From the IMG/VR virus record IMGVR_UViG_3300046352_000064, positions 1-53,413 of that record: 53,413 nt of DNA; one strand, written 5' to 3'. Positions 43,350-49,227 of the stretch are shown piece after piece. How positions within the stretch are numbered: position 1 is the stretch's first letter; each line of letters opens with the position of its first letter. A program made the position numbers and the translations under genes. The stretch comes from a virus. The notes beneath the pieces are model-generated. The model was not told the origin of the DNA, made no database searches, and saw only the letters and a program-made list of their open reading frames with translations.

Positions 43350-43490
43350 TGTAGTGGAAGGATTCGAACCTCCAAGTGGACTTTAGCTATAGGACATTGC
43401 GCGCTTGTGGTCAACCCATTACCCTACGTTTATCAGTAGCTCCACACCCCCGAGACAGGAGGGCACGTCTGCCAATTTCATCACACTACA
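43350..43490 (-). tRNA. tRNA-like gene, Asp(GUC)-type, with greatly enlarged variable arm
   Basis: On the minus strand the acceptor stem TGTAGTG/CACTACA pairs perfectly (43484-43490 with 43350-43356), followed by TG, a D arm ATG-AAATTGGCAGA-CGT, an anticodon arm CCCTC-CTGTCTC-GGGGG with anticodon GTC, and a T arm GGAGG-TTCGAAT-CCTTC. The base after the acceptor is G, as in tRNA-Asp, and loop position 38 is C. The total is 141 nt instead of about 77 because about 73 nt lie between anticodon and T arms; these can form a long arm (GTGGA plus GCTA with TAGC plus TCCAC). CCA is not encoded. The T at position 37 is unusual. It may be a functional tRNA with an insert, a pseudo-tRNA or a tRNA-derived regulatory RNA. 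Confidence 0.6.
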
Positions 43491-43513
43491 GTATGTTATG
43501 CAAGATAAAACAA

Positions 43514-44026
43514 TTATCCGTCATACGCAAGATTCTGGCCCCCGCGTACAGAACTCTGCTGTTCTTCTTGTAAATCTCTATAAGTTGACTTAAAGCTTTG
43601 TCTGATTTGGTCAAACTTTGCAGCAGCATTTATCACAGCAGTAATGTTACCATCTCTACCATGCTCAATATCTGTCACCTCCATGTATTTTGCCAATCGA
43701 TCAAGCATTGACTTCATACCCATATAGGCTCTAAAAGTTGGCGTCTGATACATTTGCTCACATCTTTTCTTTGCGTGCAGTATCATGTCATCATCAAGAG
43801 AAAAATCAGCTCCAACCTCTTTTAAGATCATTGCTTCTTTGTCCTTTTCTGGAACATCAAAGAACGGATTAAGATCTGGATTAGGACAAGTTGAGTAAAA
43901 CAAATATGTATAGATCTTTATTGCTTCATCCCCATACTCATCCATGATGTTCTTCAAGAACTCAAGTGTGTAACAATGCTCGGAAGGGATTACCTTACCG
44001 TTCTGTACATCAAATAATCTGACCAT
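43514..44026 (-). CDS. Conserved crAss-like protein upstream of terminase (170 aa)
   Basis: 170 residues. The pattern HCYTLEFLKNIMDEYGDEAI, then YLFYSTCPNPDLNPFFDVPE, then MGMKSMLDRLAKYM and HGRDGNI, ending SFKSTYRDLQEEQQSS with VRGGQNLAYDG, matches a protein that I recall as strongly conserved near the terminase gene of crAss-like phages. It is mostly helical, with no obvious catalytic motif. The position next to terminase makes it a candidate for a packaging factor such as the missing small terminase or a terminase regulator, but I know of no proof. It overlaps the upstream gene by one base. The family call is firm, the function open. Confidence 0.75.
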   Translation of the reverse strand: MVRLFDVQNGKVIPSEHCYTLEFLKNIMDEYGDEAIKIYTYLFYSTCPNPDLNPFFDVPEKDKEAMILKEVGADFSLDDDMILHAKKRCEQMYQTPTFRAYMGMKSMLDRLAKYMEVTDIEHGRDGNITAVINAAAKFDQIRQSFKSTYRDLQEEQQSSVRGGQNLAYDG

Positions 44027-44535
44027 TAATCCCAGTGTTTATTGTATTCTTCGTAGTAGAAAGTAAGGTCTTGCGTTTTATCATCGTAATACTCACCAAC
44101 TACATCACTCTTAAACTTACTATGCACGTTTTCAAACAAGGCAGTAGTAATAATTCTACTATCAGATGGAATGTAATCCTTCATTAGATCACAAATCCAA
44201 GTGTAGTTACCTCCTCTAATAATACCAGCTTCTGCAAGTACGTAATTATCGTAGGTTTTTGCAGAGATTGTTAATGTCCTTTTTAACTGAGACATGAACC
44301 AATCAGCTTGTTGATCAGGAAACGGAACATCAACCATCATTAGATCACACATCTCACCATCTTTACTTAGCTTATGAGCCATATGCATGGCCACTGTGGC
44401 ACTATAATCAGGTGAGACCATAAGAACTACCGTGTTGCTTGGATTAAGCTCAGGAAAGCGAACTTTGAGCATGGTTAACATTTCTTCTAAAACGTCTCCT
44501 TCTCTTTGTCTAGTAACTAATAATGGTTCTCTCAC
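44026..44535 (-). CDS. Phosphoribosyltransferase-like protein (169 aa)
   Basis: 169 residues from a GTG at 44535, chosen because GTGA overlaps the TGA of the nuclease gene, a normal coupling arrangement. The order of elements resembles a phosphoribosyltransferase fold: NTVVLMVSPDYSATVAMHMA as first strand and helix, NYVLAEAGIIRGGNYTW in the place of the PRPP loop, then IITTALFENVHSKFKSDVVG as the strand that usually follows. The acidic pair that normally opens the PRPP loop is here EAG rather than DD, so activity may be altered or lost. It could act in nucleotide metabolism or as a nucleotide-sensing regulator. Assignment is by motif order only. Confidence 0.45.
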   Translation of the reverse strand: MREPLLVTRQREGDVLEEMLTMLKVRFPELNPSNTVVLMVSPDYSATVAMHMAHKLSKDGEMCDLMMVDVPFPDQQADWFMSQLKRTLTISAKTYDNYVLAEAGIIRGGNYTWICDLMKDYIPSDSRIITTALFENVHSKFKSDVVGEYYDDKTQDLTFYYEEYNKHWD

Positions 44536-45371
44536 TTCTTTTTCTTTTTAAACTTGGGTCTGAACTCTTGTAAGTAATCTAACAAAGCAACAACCTCATC
44601 TTTTAAATACGGCACTTCATACGCCGTAATCTCCTCAACGATTGGATTACCTTCGTTGTCAAGTGCTGCAATTGGATATCCAAATCTGTCCTCTCCCGCT
44701 TTTTCAAACTTGATATGTCTTAGAGTTAACTTGCCAGGATCAAGTTTTGGATTATGTCTTAGTATAATATAAAGATACAAAGATAATTGCAAAGCATAGT
44801 GATTAAAGTTACAATCATCAAGATGTGCCACTGGATATTTCATCTTTTGAGATATCCCCTCCCAGTTTTTATAGGAGGCCATGTTTATTTCTTTGTTTGT
44901 CTTGTAGTCATCAATGTTTACTTTATTCATGATCACCTCTGTAAAGTCAGACTGTCCACAAATACCAAAAGATTTCAAGTAAACAAAGTGCTCTGGATAA
45001 ACACCTTCTCCAAGTTTCTGAGATGGTGCATATTTCAATCCATCAACAACAACTGGTGGATATACAGGAACTTCAACACCTTCTCTAACAATTGTATTCA
45101 ACGAGCATAGATCTTCCTCACGTTGATTGTGATACCATGTTCCTAAATCAGTTGCTCTCTTTGCTTCAGAAGACCATGCATTCAAGATCTCCTCTTCGCT
45201 CATCCCGTACCACTTTGATTTCTTGTTCTTTGCAGATTTTTGAGCTTGCTTTGGAGCATCAAAATCCTGTTTAAAGAATCCAATAAAACTAGTTGCACTG
45301 ATCCAATCAATTTGTTCTTCTTCGCCAACAGACGAATACTCGTGATTGTCTGCTTTAAATATTAACGCCAT
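44532..45371 (-). CDS. PD-(D/E)XK (RecB/Cas4-like) nuclease
   Basis: 279 residues with motifs of the PD-(D/E)XK superfamily: GTWYHNQRE with H81, VYPEHFVYLKSFGICGQSDF with E127 and D142, IDDYKTNKE with D155-x-K157, and YALQLSLYLYIIL (Q-x3-Y) at about 193-205. This is the arrangement of RecB-like exonucleases. I recall a PD-(D/E)XK exonuclease as a regular member of crAss-like genomes, acting in replication or recombination. The end is a run of lysines. It overlaps the next gene by 4 bases and the previous one by 17. High confidence for the nuclease. Confidence 0.85.
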   Translation of the reverse strand: MALIFKADNHEYSSVGEEEQIDWISATSFIGFFKQDFDAPKQAQKSAKNKKSKWYGMSEEEILNAWSSEAKRATDLGTWYHNQREEDLCSLNTIVREGVEVPVYPPVVVDGLKYAPSQKLGEGVYPEHFVYLKSFGICGQSDFTEVIMNKVNIDDYKTNKEINMASYKNWEGISQKMKYPVAHLDDCNFNHYALQLSLYLYIILRHNPKLDPGKLTLRHIKFEKAGEDRFGYPIAALDNEGNPIVEEITAYEVPYLKDEVVALLDYLQEFRPKFKKKKK

Positions 45372-45747
45372 TATTTTGTTGGTCTAAACGTTCTCTTAAT
45401 ACTTGCTCTTCAGCGGGTGATAATACTGCTACCCATAGTGGATGTTCACCAATGTCTTTTAGGTAACAATCACATGCCATACAGCGTGTCTTTAGTTGTA
45501 TATTACAGCCACATCCTCCACACGCTGGAGATCCTTTAACAAAAGCCTTCTCTGAAGACCCATCTTTGTCATACAAACCACAGGTATTTGATTCACAAAT
45601 ACTTGCTCTCTCAATCGCTACTGCTTCAATATCATCCTGTTTGAATATATTGTTTACAATACCTTCCAAGATTTGACCCTTACTCTTCCATATCTTGAGT
45701 AGGTTCTCCCTGTTTATTCGCATATGCTGTTTTCTTATGGTTTTCAA
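45355..45747 (-). CDS. Cysteine-rich zinc-binding-like protein (about 130 aa)
   Basis: The frame is 130 residues from the ATG at 45747; an ATG at 45723 giving 122 residues (MRINRENLLKIWKSKGQILE) is an alternative and reduces the overlap with the upstream gene. The core holds three cysteine groups: CESNTC, CGGCGC and CMACDC, suggesting one or two zinc sites, with a helical N-terminus and a C-terminal helix (LSPAEEQVLRERLD). I recall a small zinc protein next to the IHF-like gene in crAss-like phages. It may bind nucleic acid or act in assembly; the role is not known. Confidence 0.65.
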   Translation of the reverse strand: MKTIRKQHMRINRENLLKIWKSKGQILEGIVNNIFKQDDIEAVAIERASICESNTCGLYDKDGSSEKAFVKGSPACGGCGCNIQLKTRCMACDCYLKDIGEHPLWVAVLSPAEEQVLRERLDQQNNGVNI

Positions 45748-46090
45748 TAAACTCTTTTCTTGCCATCTCCTCCTCGTATTGTTTCTTTAACTGTAAAAGA
45801 TCATAATACTTCTCTGCTGTCCTGTAAATATTCTGAGCTTTCTGGTCACCCTTCTGCTCATTCATTTCCTGAGCAGCCTGTTTCTTTGCAAGCTCCTTAT
45901 CAATCAACCAGTGCTTTATGGTAAAGTCACCAAAGTTTTCAATATGAATCCTAACGTGCTTTAACCTTGATAAAGACTCTCTGGTAACAGACCAAAAATG
46001 ATTACCAATATCAGCAATCATATCCTGGTTCAACTTCAAGTCATCTGCAACTTGATCGTATACGGTCTTAGGCTTCTTGGGACGGAGCAA
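45680..46090 (-). CDS. IHF/HU-like DNA-binding protein (136 aa)
   Basis: 136 residues. The N-terminal about 60 residues (YDQVADDLKLNQDMIADIGN and LSRLKHVRIHIENFGDFTIK) fit the HU/IHF fold: two helices followed by the GFGTF-like turn, here ENFGDF. A highly charged, Gln/Lys-rich helical tail of about 70 residues follows, longer than in bacterial HU. IHF-like proteins are part of the conserved gene set of crAss-like phages. No ATG is available before the conserved fold, so I accept the TTG at 46090, overlapping the previous gene by 23 bases. Likely role: DNA bending in packaging or replication. Confidence 0.72.
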   Translation of the reverse strand: MLRPKKPKTVYDQVADDLKLNQDMIADIGNHFWSVTRESLSRLKHVRIHIENFGDFTIKHWLIDKELAKKQAAQEMNEQKGDQKAQNIYRTAEKYYDLLQLKKQYEEEMARKEFIENHKKTAYANKQGEPTQDMEE

Positions 46091-46442
46091 CGGCTGCGAA
46101 TTTATAGTCTAATAACACATTACCAGAAGAGAACACTTTCAAAGCTGGATTCAGAGCAATCTTTTTCTTTGCCTTTCCATCTTTTACAATCAAGTTCTTC
46201 TTCTCAGCCTTTGTCAACGCATTCCTTACCGTCTGTGCAGAAGAGAATATTCCACGTTCCGCACATCTTGTACAGAATACAGTCAACTCCTGTTCACCAG
46301 ATAAAGCCAAAAACGTTAAGCAGTCCAAGTCTGACTCAGACACTGCCACCTTCTCAAGATAGCAGTAAGTTAGAATCTGAAACTTTATAGCGTCCCAGTA
46401 TTCTAACTTTGCTTTTCTTTCAACAAGATTAAACTGAGCCAT
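46068..46442 (-). CDS. Winged-helix-type DNA-binding protein (124 aa)
   Basis: 124 residues: LVERKAKLEYWDAIKFQILT, then AVSESDLDCLTFLAL, then SSAQTVRNALTKAEKKNLIV with GKAKKKIALNPAL. The helix-turn-helix plus beta wing (FSSAQTVRNALTKAEKKNLI followed by a KKK-rich wing) is typical of winged-helix DNA-binding domains; I recall a similar small protein in the same place in other crAss-like phages. It overlaps its neighbours on both sides, and is next to the IHF-like gene, so the pair may act on the same DNA target, such as the packaging site or late promoters. Inference. Confidence 0.65.
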   Translation of the reverse strand: MAQFNLVERKAKLEYWDAIKFQILTYCYLEKVAVSESDLDCLTFLALSGEQELTVFCTRCAERGIFSSAQTVRNALTKAEKKNLIVKDGKAKKKIALNPALKVFSSGNVLLDYKFAAVAPSQEA

Positions 46443-46707
46443 CAGTTCTCTTTAACTTCTTTTCAAAGTTCTGTTGAATCGGAGCATTATCTTCCTCTTC
46501 AGATTCTTCATCCTCTTGAGGTGACATCATTTGTCCAATAAAAGCAGTTGCTTGAATCTCTTCAGCCTTTGCCTTTATAAACAGTGTGTTTAACTCTTGC
46601 AACTTAACCTGCAATTCTTTTAACTCGATCTGATCATTATAAAACTTGATCATCTCTTCTCTTGATGGAGCCTTTGACTCATCTTGTACTTCTTGTTCTA
46701 CTGACAT
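46429..46707 (-). CDS. Small coiled-coil acidic protein (92 aa)
   Basis: 92 residues. The middle forms a long coiled coil (MIKFYNDQIELKELQVKLQE), with heptad-like spacing of Ile, Leu and Met, followed by an acidic low-complexity stretch (QEDEESEEEDNAP) and a basic end (FEKKLKRTDGSV). The ATG has the leader AAACCAACAATAGT. The sequence type is one I associate with conserved small genes upstream of the terminase region in crAss-like phages. It may be a dimeric regulator or scaffold for the winged-helix protein, whose start it overlaps by 14 bases. Function unknown. Confidence 0.6.
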   Translation of the reverse strand: MSVEQEVQDESKAPSREEMIKFYNDQIELKELQVKLQELNTLFIKAKAEEIQATAFIGQMMSPQEDEESEEEDNAPIQQNFEKKLKRTDGSV

Positions 46708-46720
46708 ACTATTGTTGGTT

Positions 46721-47002
46721 TTAAAGTTTTGCTTTTGTTTCCTTTTTTACTCGGGCTTTCCCCCTCCATACAGAGAGCATAATGTGAAACGGTGTGTCAA
46801 TAACAAACACATCCGTATTATCCATATACACAGTCGTTGCATAATACTCATCATTCGTCTTTTCAGGAGACTTACGCTTTATTGCAATGATTCCATCCGT
46901 CTCAATCGCAGCATCAACCCACACCCCTGGATCAGAAATCCCCAAGTCCTCAAGCTGCTCTTCTTGCATTGTATTGCACAGTACTTTACACTCGTGTATC
47001 AT
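46721..47002 (-). CDS. First gene of the minus-strand block (93 aa)
   Basis: 93 residues beginning MIHECKVLCNTMQEEQLEDL. It has a short helical start, a beta-rich middle (TDGIIAIKRKSPEK, YATTVYMDNTDVFVID) and a basic end (RGKARVKKETKAKL). Another ATG follows 11 residues in and cannot be excluded. As the first gene after the divergent control region it is likely to be directly under that promoter. The next gene starts 14 bases later. I do not recognise a characterised family. The absence of a recognisable ribosome site fits the pattern in the rest of the window. Confidence 0.55.
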   Translation of the reverse strand: MIHECKVLCNTMQEEQLEDLGISDPGVWVDAAIETDGIIAIKRKSPEKTNDEYYATTVYMDNTDVFVIDTPFHIMLSVWRGKARVKKETKAKL

Positions 47003-47127
47003 ATCGCCCTAATAATAAGATAGTTAATCGGTTTAAACTTACCAAATTTAACTAGACCGCCACTAATATGCAAGTATTTCAGCAAGTTTTTTAATAACGC
47101 TGTTTAGAGCAAACTGAGGGGGTACAG

Positions 47128-47196
47128 TCATAGCTGTGAGACCCTATTATAATAAGTACTATATATACTATTATATTAACCTCTCATAGCTGTGAG
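47128..47196 (+). repeat. Direct repeat pair TCATAGCTGTGAG, 56 bp apart
   Basis: Two perfect 13-base copies start at 47128 and 47184. The bases between them are nearly all A and T and form an imperfect inverted repeat. Likely a binding site pair for a regulator or a replication initiator. Confidence 0.7.
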
Positions 47197-47289
47197 ATAA
47201 CCCCCCCCATTTATCTTATACTAAACTACCCCCGGCTATTGGCACCAAGTATGTTACGCTTCATGTGGGGGACATGATATGTTGATCCC

Positions 47290-47363
47290 CTACTCTGTTT
47301 TGAGCAGGTGTATCCCCCTATTCAATGTTTGGGTTTTATTTCCCTTACTTTGTTTAGAGCAGG
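47290..47363 (+). repeat. Direct repeat pair around TGTTTWGAGCAGG, 55 bp apart
   Basis: The 19-base copies at 47290-47308 and 47345-47363 agree at 16 positions. A shorter copy (TGTTTAGAGCA) is at 47101-47111. Both full copies lie upstream of the plus-strand gene at 47410, and may be tandem promoters or operators. Confidence 0.65.
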
Positions 47364-47409
47364 ATAATCTTGACTCGTTAATCATTTATTCATCTAACCG
47401 TTTACTAAC

Positions 47410-47712
47410 ATGAACAAGATTAAATTCACCGTAGCAAAAGTATCAGCTATCACAGAAAAAGGCAACTACATCCATACTATCAAGACTGAAGGCAAGTCCG
47501 TTAAGTTTGCGGGTATGGATATGAAAGGTGCAGGTCAGACTTATTTCGTCGCTTTACAACAACCAATCGCGGTTGACGGTAAAGGTCACGAGACTGATTT
47601 GGACTTGTTCGATATCGTTGAACGTAAAGCTATGTTGGAGTATACCGACGAAGCAACGGGCGACGTACTCGAGCGTGAGTATGCTTTCAAATGGTTATTC
47701 CCGAAACGTTAA
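47410..47712 (+). CDS. Unknown first gene of the plus-strand block (100 aa)
   Basis: 100 residues: MNKIKFTVAKVSAITEKGNY, a short central KGAGQTYFVALQQPIAVDGK, and an end AMLEYTDEATGDVLEREYAF. It looks like a small beta-barrel protein (OB- or SH3-like), with no membrane segment. The composition differs from its neighbours: more G and C, and codons such as GCG, GTC, TTC and CTC, which may mean strong translation or a different origin. It sits between two pairs of direct repeats and is followed by a strong hairpin. A highly expressed early protein, perhaps binding nucleic acid, would fit. Not recognised. Confidence 0.65.
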   Translation: MNKIKFTVAKVSAITEKGNYIHTIKTEGKSVKFAGMDMKGAGQTYFVALQQPIAVDGKGHETDLDLFDIVERKAMLEYTDEATGDVLEREYAFKWLFPKR

Positions 47713-47734
47713 TCGGGGGTAACCATCAAGTAGG

Positions 47735-47777
47735 AACACCTACGGGAGAGGCTTCGCGCCTTTCCCAAAAAGGTGTC
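47735..47777 (+). terminator. Long hairpin after the 100-aa gene
   Basis: GGGAGAGGC pairs with GCCTTTCCC (one mismatch) around a five-base TTCGC loop, inside an outer AACACCT/AGGTGT pairing. A T-tract is missing, so it may slow polymerase, protect the 3' end of the mRNA, or act as a weak terminator. Confidence 0.5.
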
Positions 47778-47864
47778 TCATCTACTCAGCGCTCTCACTT
47801 CAAATAGGTGTCTTATCAGCTCAGCGTCTACTCAGTCTCTCGTGTCTCTATCTTGTTATGTACT

Positions 47865-47938
47865 CATTCTTAGAATAGTACAACAGTTTTGAGTATAATC
47901 CCTGGAGATTCTCTGACACATTCTTAGAATAGTACAAC
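47865..47938 (+). repeat. 20-base direct repeat pair with internal palindrome, 54 bp apart
   Basis: CATTCTTAGAATAGTACAAC occurs at 47865-47884 and again at 47919-47938 without mismatch. Each contains the palindrome ATTCT-T-AGAAT, the look of an operator half-site pair. It lies upstream of the second set of plus-strand genes. Confidence 0.75.
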
Positions 47939-48170
47939 GATGTGTGTGTTAGTTTGAGTGTGGGTGACAGTATATACGGTAAATGATTAACTTGTCTTAT
48001 GTGCTTTAAACACACATATGAGGTGGATCAAATGGCTATACGTCATTAGGCTTGTTCTTTCTCAGTCTTGTACACTTGACCTAGTATCTTATTACTATCT
48101 CTTATAGTGTATTACTTATTAGTTGCTTCTTCTTCTTTTAGATAACCCGAATCTTATGTTGTTCGCAATC

Positions 48171-48283
48171 CAGGATCAAGACCTGGCATCACAGGCAGGT
48201 GTGGTGTTAAATATTCTAAGAGATCCTGCTAGTCTCTTTGTTTCACCTGGCAGAGTGACGGTAGCCCAATATGTGTGGCTACC
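48171..48283 (+). promoter_or_regulatory. Structured leader with mutually exclusive stems
   Basis: CAGGATC (48171-48177) pairs with GATCCTG (48222-48228), enclosing a hairpin ACCTG/CAGGT (48181-48200). The competing hairpin AGAGA/TCTCT (48219-48237) uses the same bases and is followed by TTGTTT, like a weak terminator. A further perfect hairpin GGTAGCC/GGCTACC lies at 48260-48283. The next gene starts at 48308. The layout recalls an attenuator or riboswitch, but the terminator stem is short. Confidence 0.35.
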
Positions 48284-48307
48284 AAATCTGCTTTAATCTT
48301 TTATCAA

Positions 48308-48532
48308 ATGATTGTATTTAATACGCTTAAGAAAGCTCAGCACTATGTGAAGCACAAGACAGCTCAGTACAGGTCGTATCTTAACAAGTCACGTTACTAC
48401 AACGACGAAGAGTTTATGTCTTACCAAATCAGTGAGAACATGGTTCTTTGTGTGTCTGGTTGGCAATGTGGCTGCGGTTGTGACCGTGGAAGTACAAGTG
48501 CTACTGTTATTGGTAGAATCAAATCAGTTTAA
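48308..48532 (+). CDS. Unknown small protein with Cys cluster (74 aa)
   Basis: I take the ATG at 48308; a GTG 33 bases upstream lies in a hairpin and is less likely. The protein begins MIVFNTLKKAQHYVKHKTAQ, is basic and tyrosine-rich in its first half, and ends with GWQCGCGCDRGSTSATVIGR; the CGCGCD group could bind a metal. It follows a structured leader of more than 100 bases. Not recognised; a small early protein is likely from its place in the plus-strand block. Confidence 0.5.
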   Translation: MIVFNTLKKAQHYVKHKTAQYRSYLNKSRYYNDEEFMSYQISENMVLCVSGWQCGCGCDRGSTSATVIGRIKSV

Positions 48533-48551
48533 TAACCAATCCAACATACAC

Positions 48552-48872
48552 ATGAAAACAAACCAATCAACCAACATTAAAGACTGTATATTAAAAGGTC
48601 TTAGTCATTCGTTAGTTAAAGATAAAACCATTTTATGTATGACAACCTCAATAGGTTCAAACTCAAAAAGAGAATATGATCTAAAAAGAGGATATATTAC
48701 TGAAGAGTTTGATAAATATCTTCAAGATGTAAACTTTACTATATATCCTAGCTCTTTAACTGGTATCATTATTTGGTACCAAGATGGTTCTTATTCTTGG
48801 GCTGGTGATGAAGAAGACCATATTACATGGGAACATCATCGTAGACCTAATCCAGATTCATTTAATCTTTAA
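48552..48872 (+). CDS. Unknown small protein (106 aa)
   Basis: The ATG at 48552 is chosen because it follows the leader AATAACCAATCCAACATACAC. A longer frame exists from 48432 but would overlap the previous gene by 100 bases in another frame. The 106 residues begin MKTNQSTNIKDCILKGLSHS, have a beta-rich centre (FTIYPSSLTGIIIWYQDGSY) and end with acidic and histidine-rich residues (EEDHITWEHHRRPNPDSF). Not recognised. The end could carry metal ligands. Confidence 0.55.
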   Translation: MKTNQSTNIKDCILKGLSHSLVKDKTILCMTTSIGSNSKREYDLKRGYITEEFDKYLQDVNFTIYPSSLTGIIIWYQDGSYSWAGDEEDHITWEHHRRPNPDSFNL

Positions 48873-48908
48873 TCTTTTACACACAGAAACTCTATTGTAT
48901 TACTAAAG

Positions 48909-48992
48909 ATGACAAAAGAAAAACAGCTAAGTAAAATAAACAACAAAGACCAAGCTTACAAGCAGTGGTTGCTAAAAGAATATAATCAATAA
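48909..48992 (+). CDS. Possible micro-protein (27 aa)
   Basis: A 27-codon frame: MTKEKQLSKINNKDQAYKQW, then LLKEYNQ. It is highly charged and helical, begins 37 bases after the previous stop and ends 18 bases before the next start, so it neatly fills the gap in the unit. Coding is suggested only by spacing and composition; chance is possible. Confidence 0.3.
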   Translation: MTKEKQLSKINNKDQAYKQWLLKEYNQ

Positions 48993-49010
48993 TCCATAAC
49001 TCTTATTATC

Positions 49011-49226
49011 ATGATTACTCCAGAATTAATTAAGAAAGCTCAAGAAGAGCGTAAGCAAGCACTAAAAAGAGGTGCTATCATTATCATGGCTTTAGGTACA
49101 GCTGTGTCATTGTTTGGATTCGTTAGAATCTTTACTGTTGGTAATCTTGCCGACCATGTAGTGTTCCTGTTTGGTGGTGTTGTTACCTGTATTGGTATAT
49201 ACTTTGAAACTCTAAACAATCGTTAA
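49011..49226 (+). CDS. Small two-segment membrane protein (71 aa)
   Basis: 71 residues. A charged N-terminal helix (LIKKAQEERKQALKRG) is followed by two hydrophobic segments (AIIIMALGTAVSLFGFV and VVFLFGGVVTCIGIYF, about 22-41 and 48-65). The positive N-terminus suggests that both ends face the cytoplasm. Small membrane proteins of phages commonly act in superinfection exclusion, membrane remodelling or lysis; which of these applies cannot be said. The stop and next start are one base apart. Confidence 0.65.
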   Translation: MITPELIKKAQEERKQALKRGAIIIMALGTAVSLFGFVRIFTVGNLADHVVFLFGGVVTCIGIYFETLNNR

Positions 49227-49227
49227 C

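Larger units (their letters stand above)
47003..47409. promoter_or_regulatory. Divergent control region between minus- and plus-strand blocks
   Basis: 407 bases without a gene. It contains the direct repeat TCATAGCTGTGAG (47128-47140 and 47184-47196), flanking a very AT-rich near-inverted repeat (TATAATAAGTA and TACTATTATA). A second repeat, (C/T)TACT(C/T)TGTTT(A/T)GAGCAGG, is at 47290-47308 and 47345-47363, with a partial copy at 47101-47111. A hairpin TCATGT-GGGGG-ACATGA is at 47261-47277. Runs of G or C (five to eight bases) recur at 47118, 47201, 47229, 47267 and 47314. This is the place for divergent promoters and operators; an origin of replication is also possible. Confidence 0.6.
47713..48307 (+). 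other. Intergenic region with hairpins and direct repeats
   Basis: 595 bases with no convincing gene. It holds the hairpin at 47735-47777, the repeat CATTCTTAGAATAGTACAAC twice (47865 and 47919), an AGGTGTCT repeat (47771 and 47806) and a structured stretch at 48171-48283. A frame of 46 codons at 48156-48296 overlaps that structured part and is not called. The region is probably untranslated control RNA and promoters for the genes from 48308 on. Confidence 0.5.

Noticed and set aside
43357-43450. A second, separate tRNA overlapping the tRNA-like gene.
   Set aside because: Only one T arm exists, and the alternative 5' half (starting TGTGGAG) gives a mismatched acceptor and no proper anticodon stem, whereas the outer pairing is perfect.
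1-47002. Stop-codon recoding, known in some crAss-like phages.
   Set aside because: All large genes (terminase, portal, capsid, fibres) run to normal length with TAA, TGA or TAG as stops in the standard code, and a TGA/GTG coupling (nuclease to PRTase-like) and a TAG stop (49783-49785) are in ordinary use.
48018-48107. 29-codon frame starting MRWIKWLYVIRLV.
   Set aside because: Short, no leader motif, in a non-coding stretch; its hydrophobic look is expected by chance in AT-rich DNA.
48156-48296. 46-codon frame starting MLFAIQDQDLASQ.
   Set aside because: It lies across a highly structured stretch with three stems and overlaps the leader of the next gene; the pairing explains the sequence better than coding. 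Not excluded fully.
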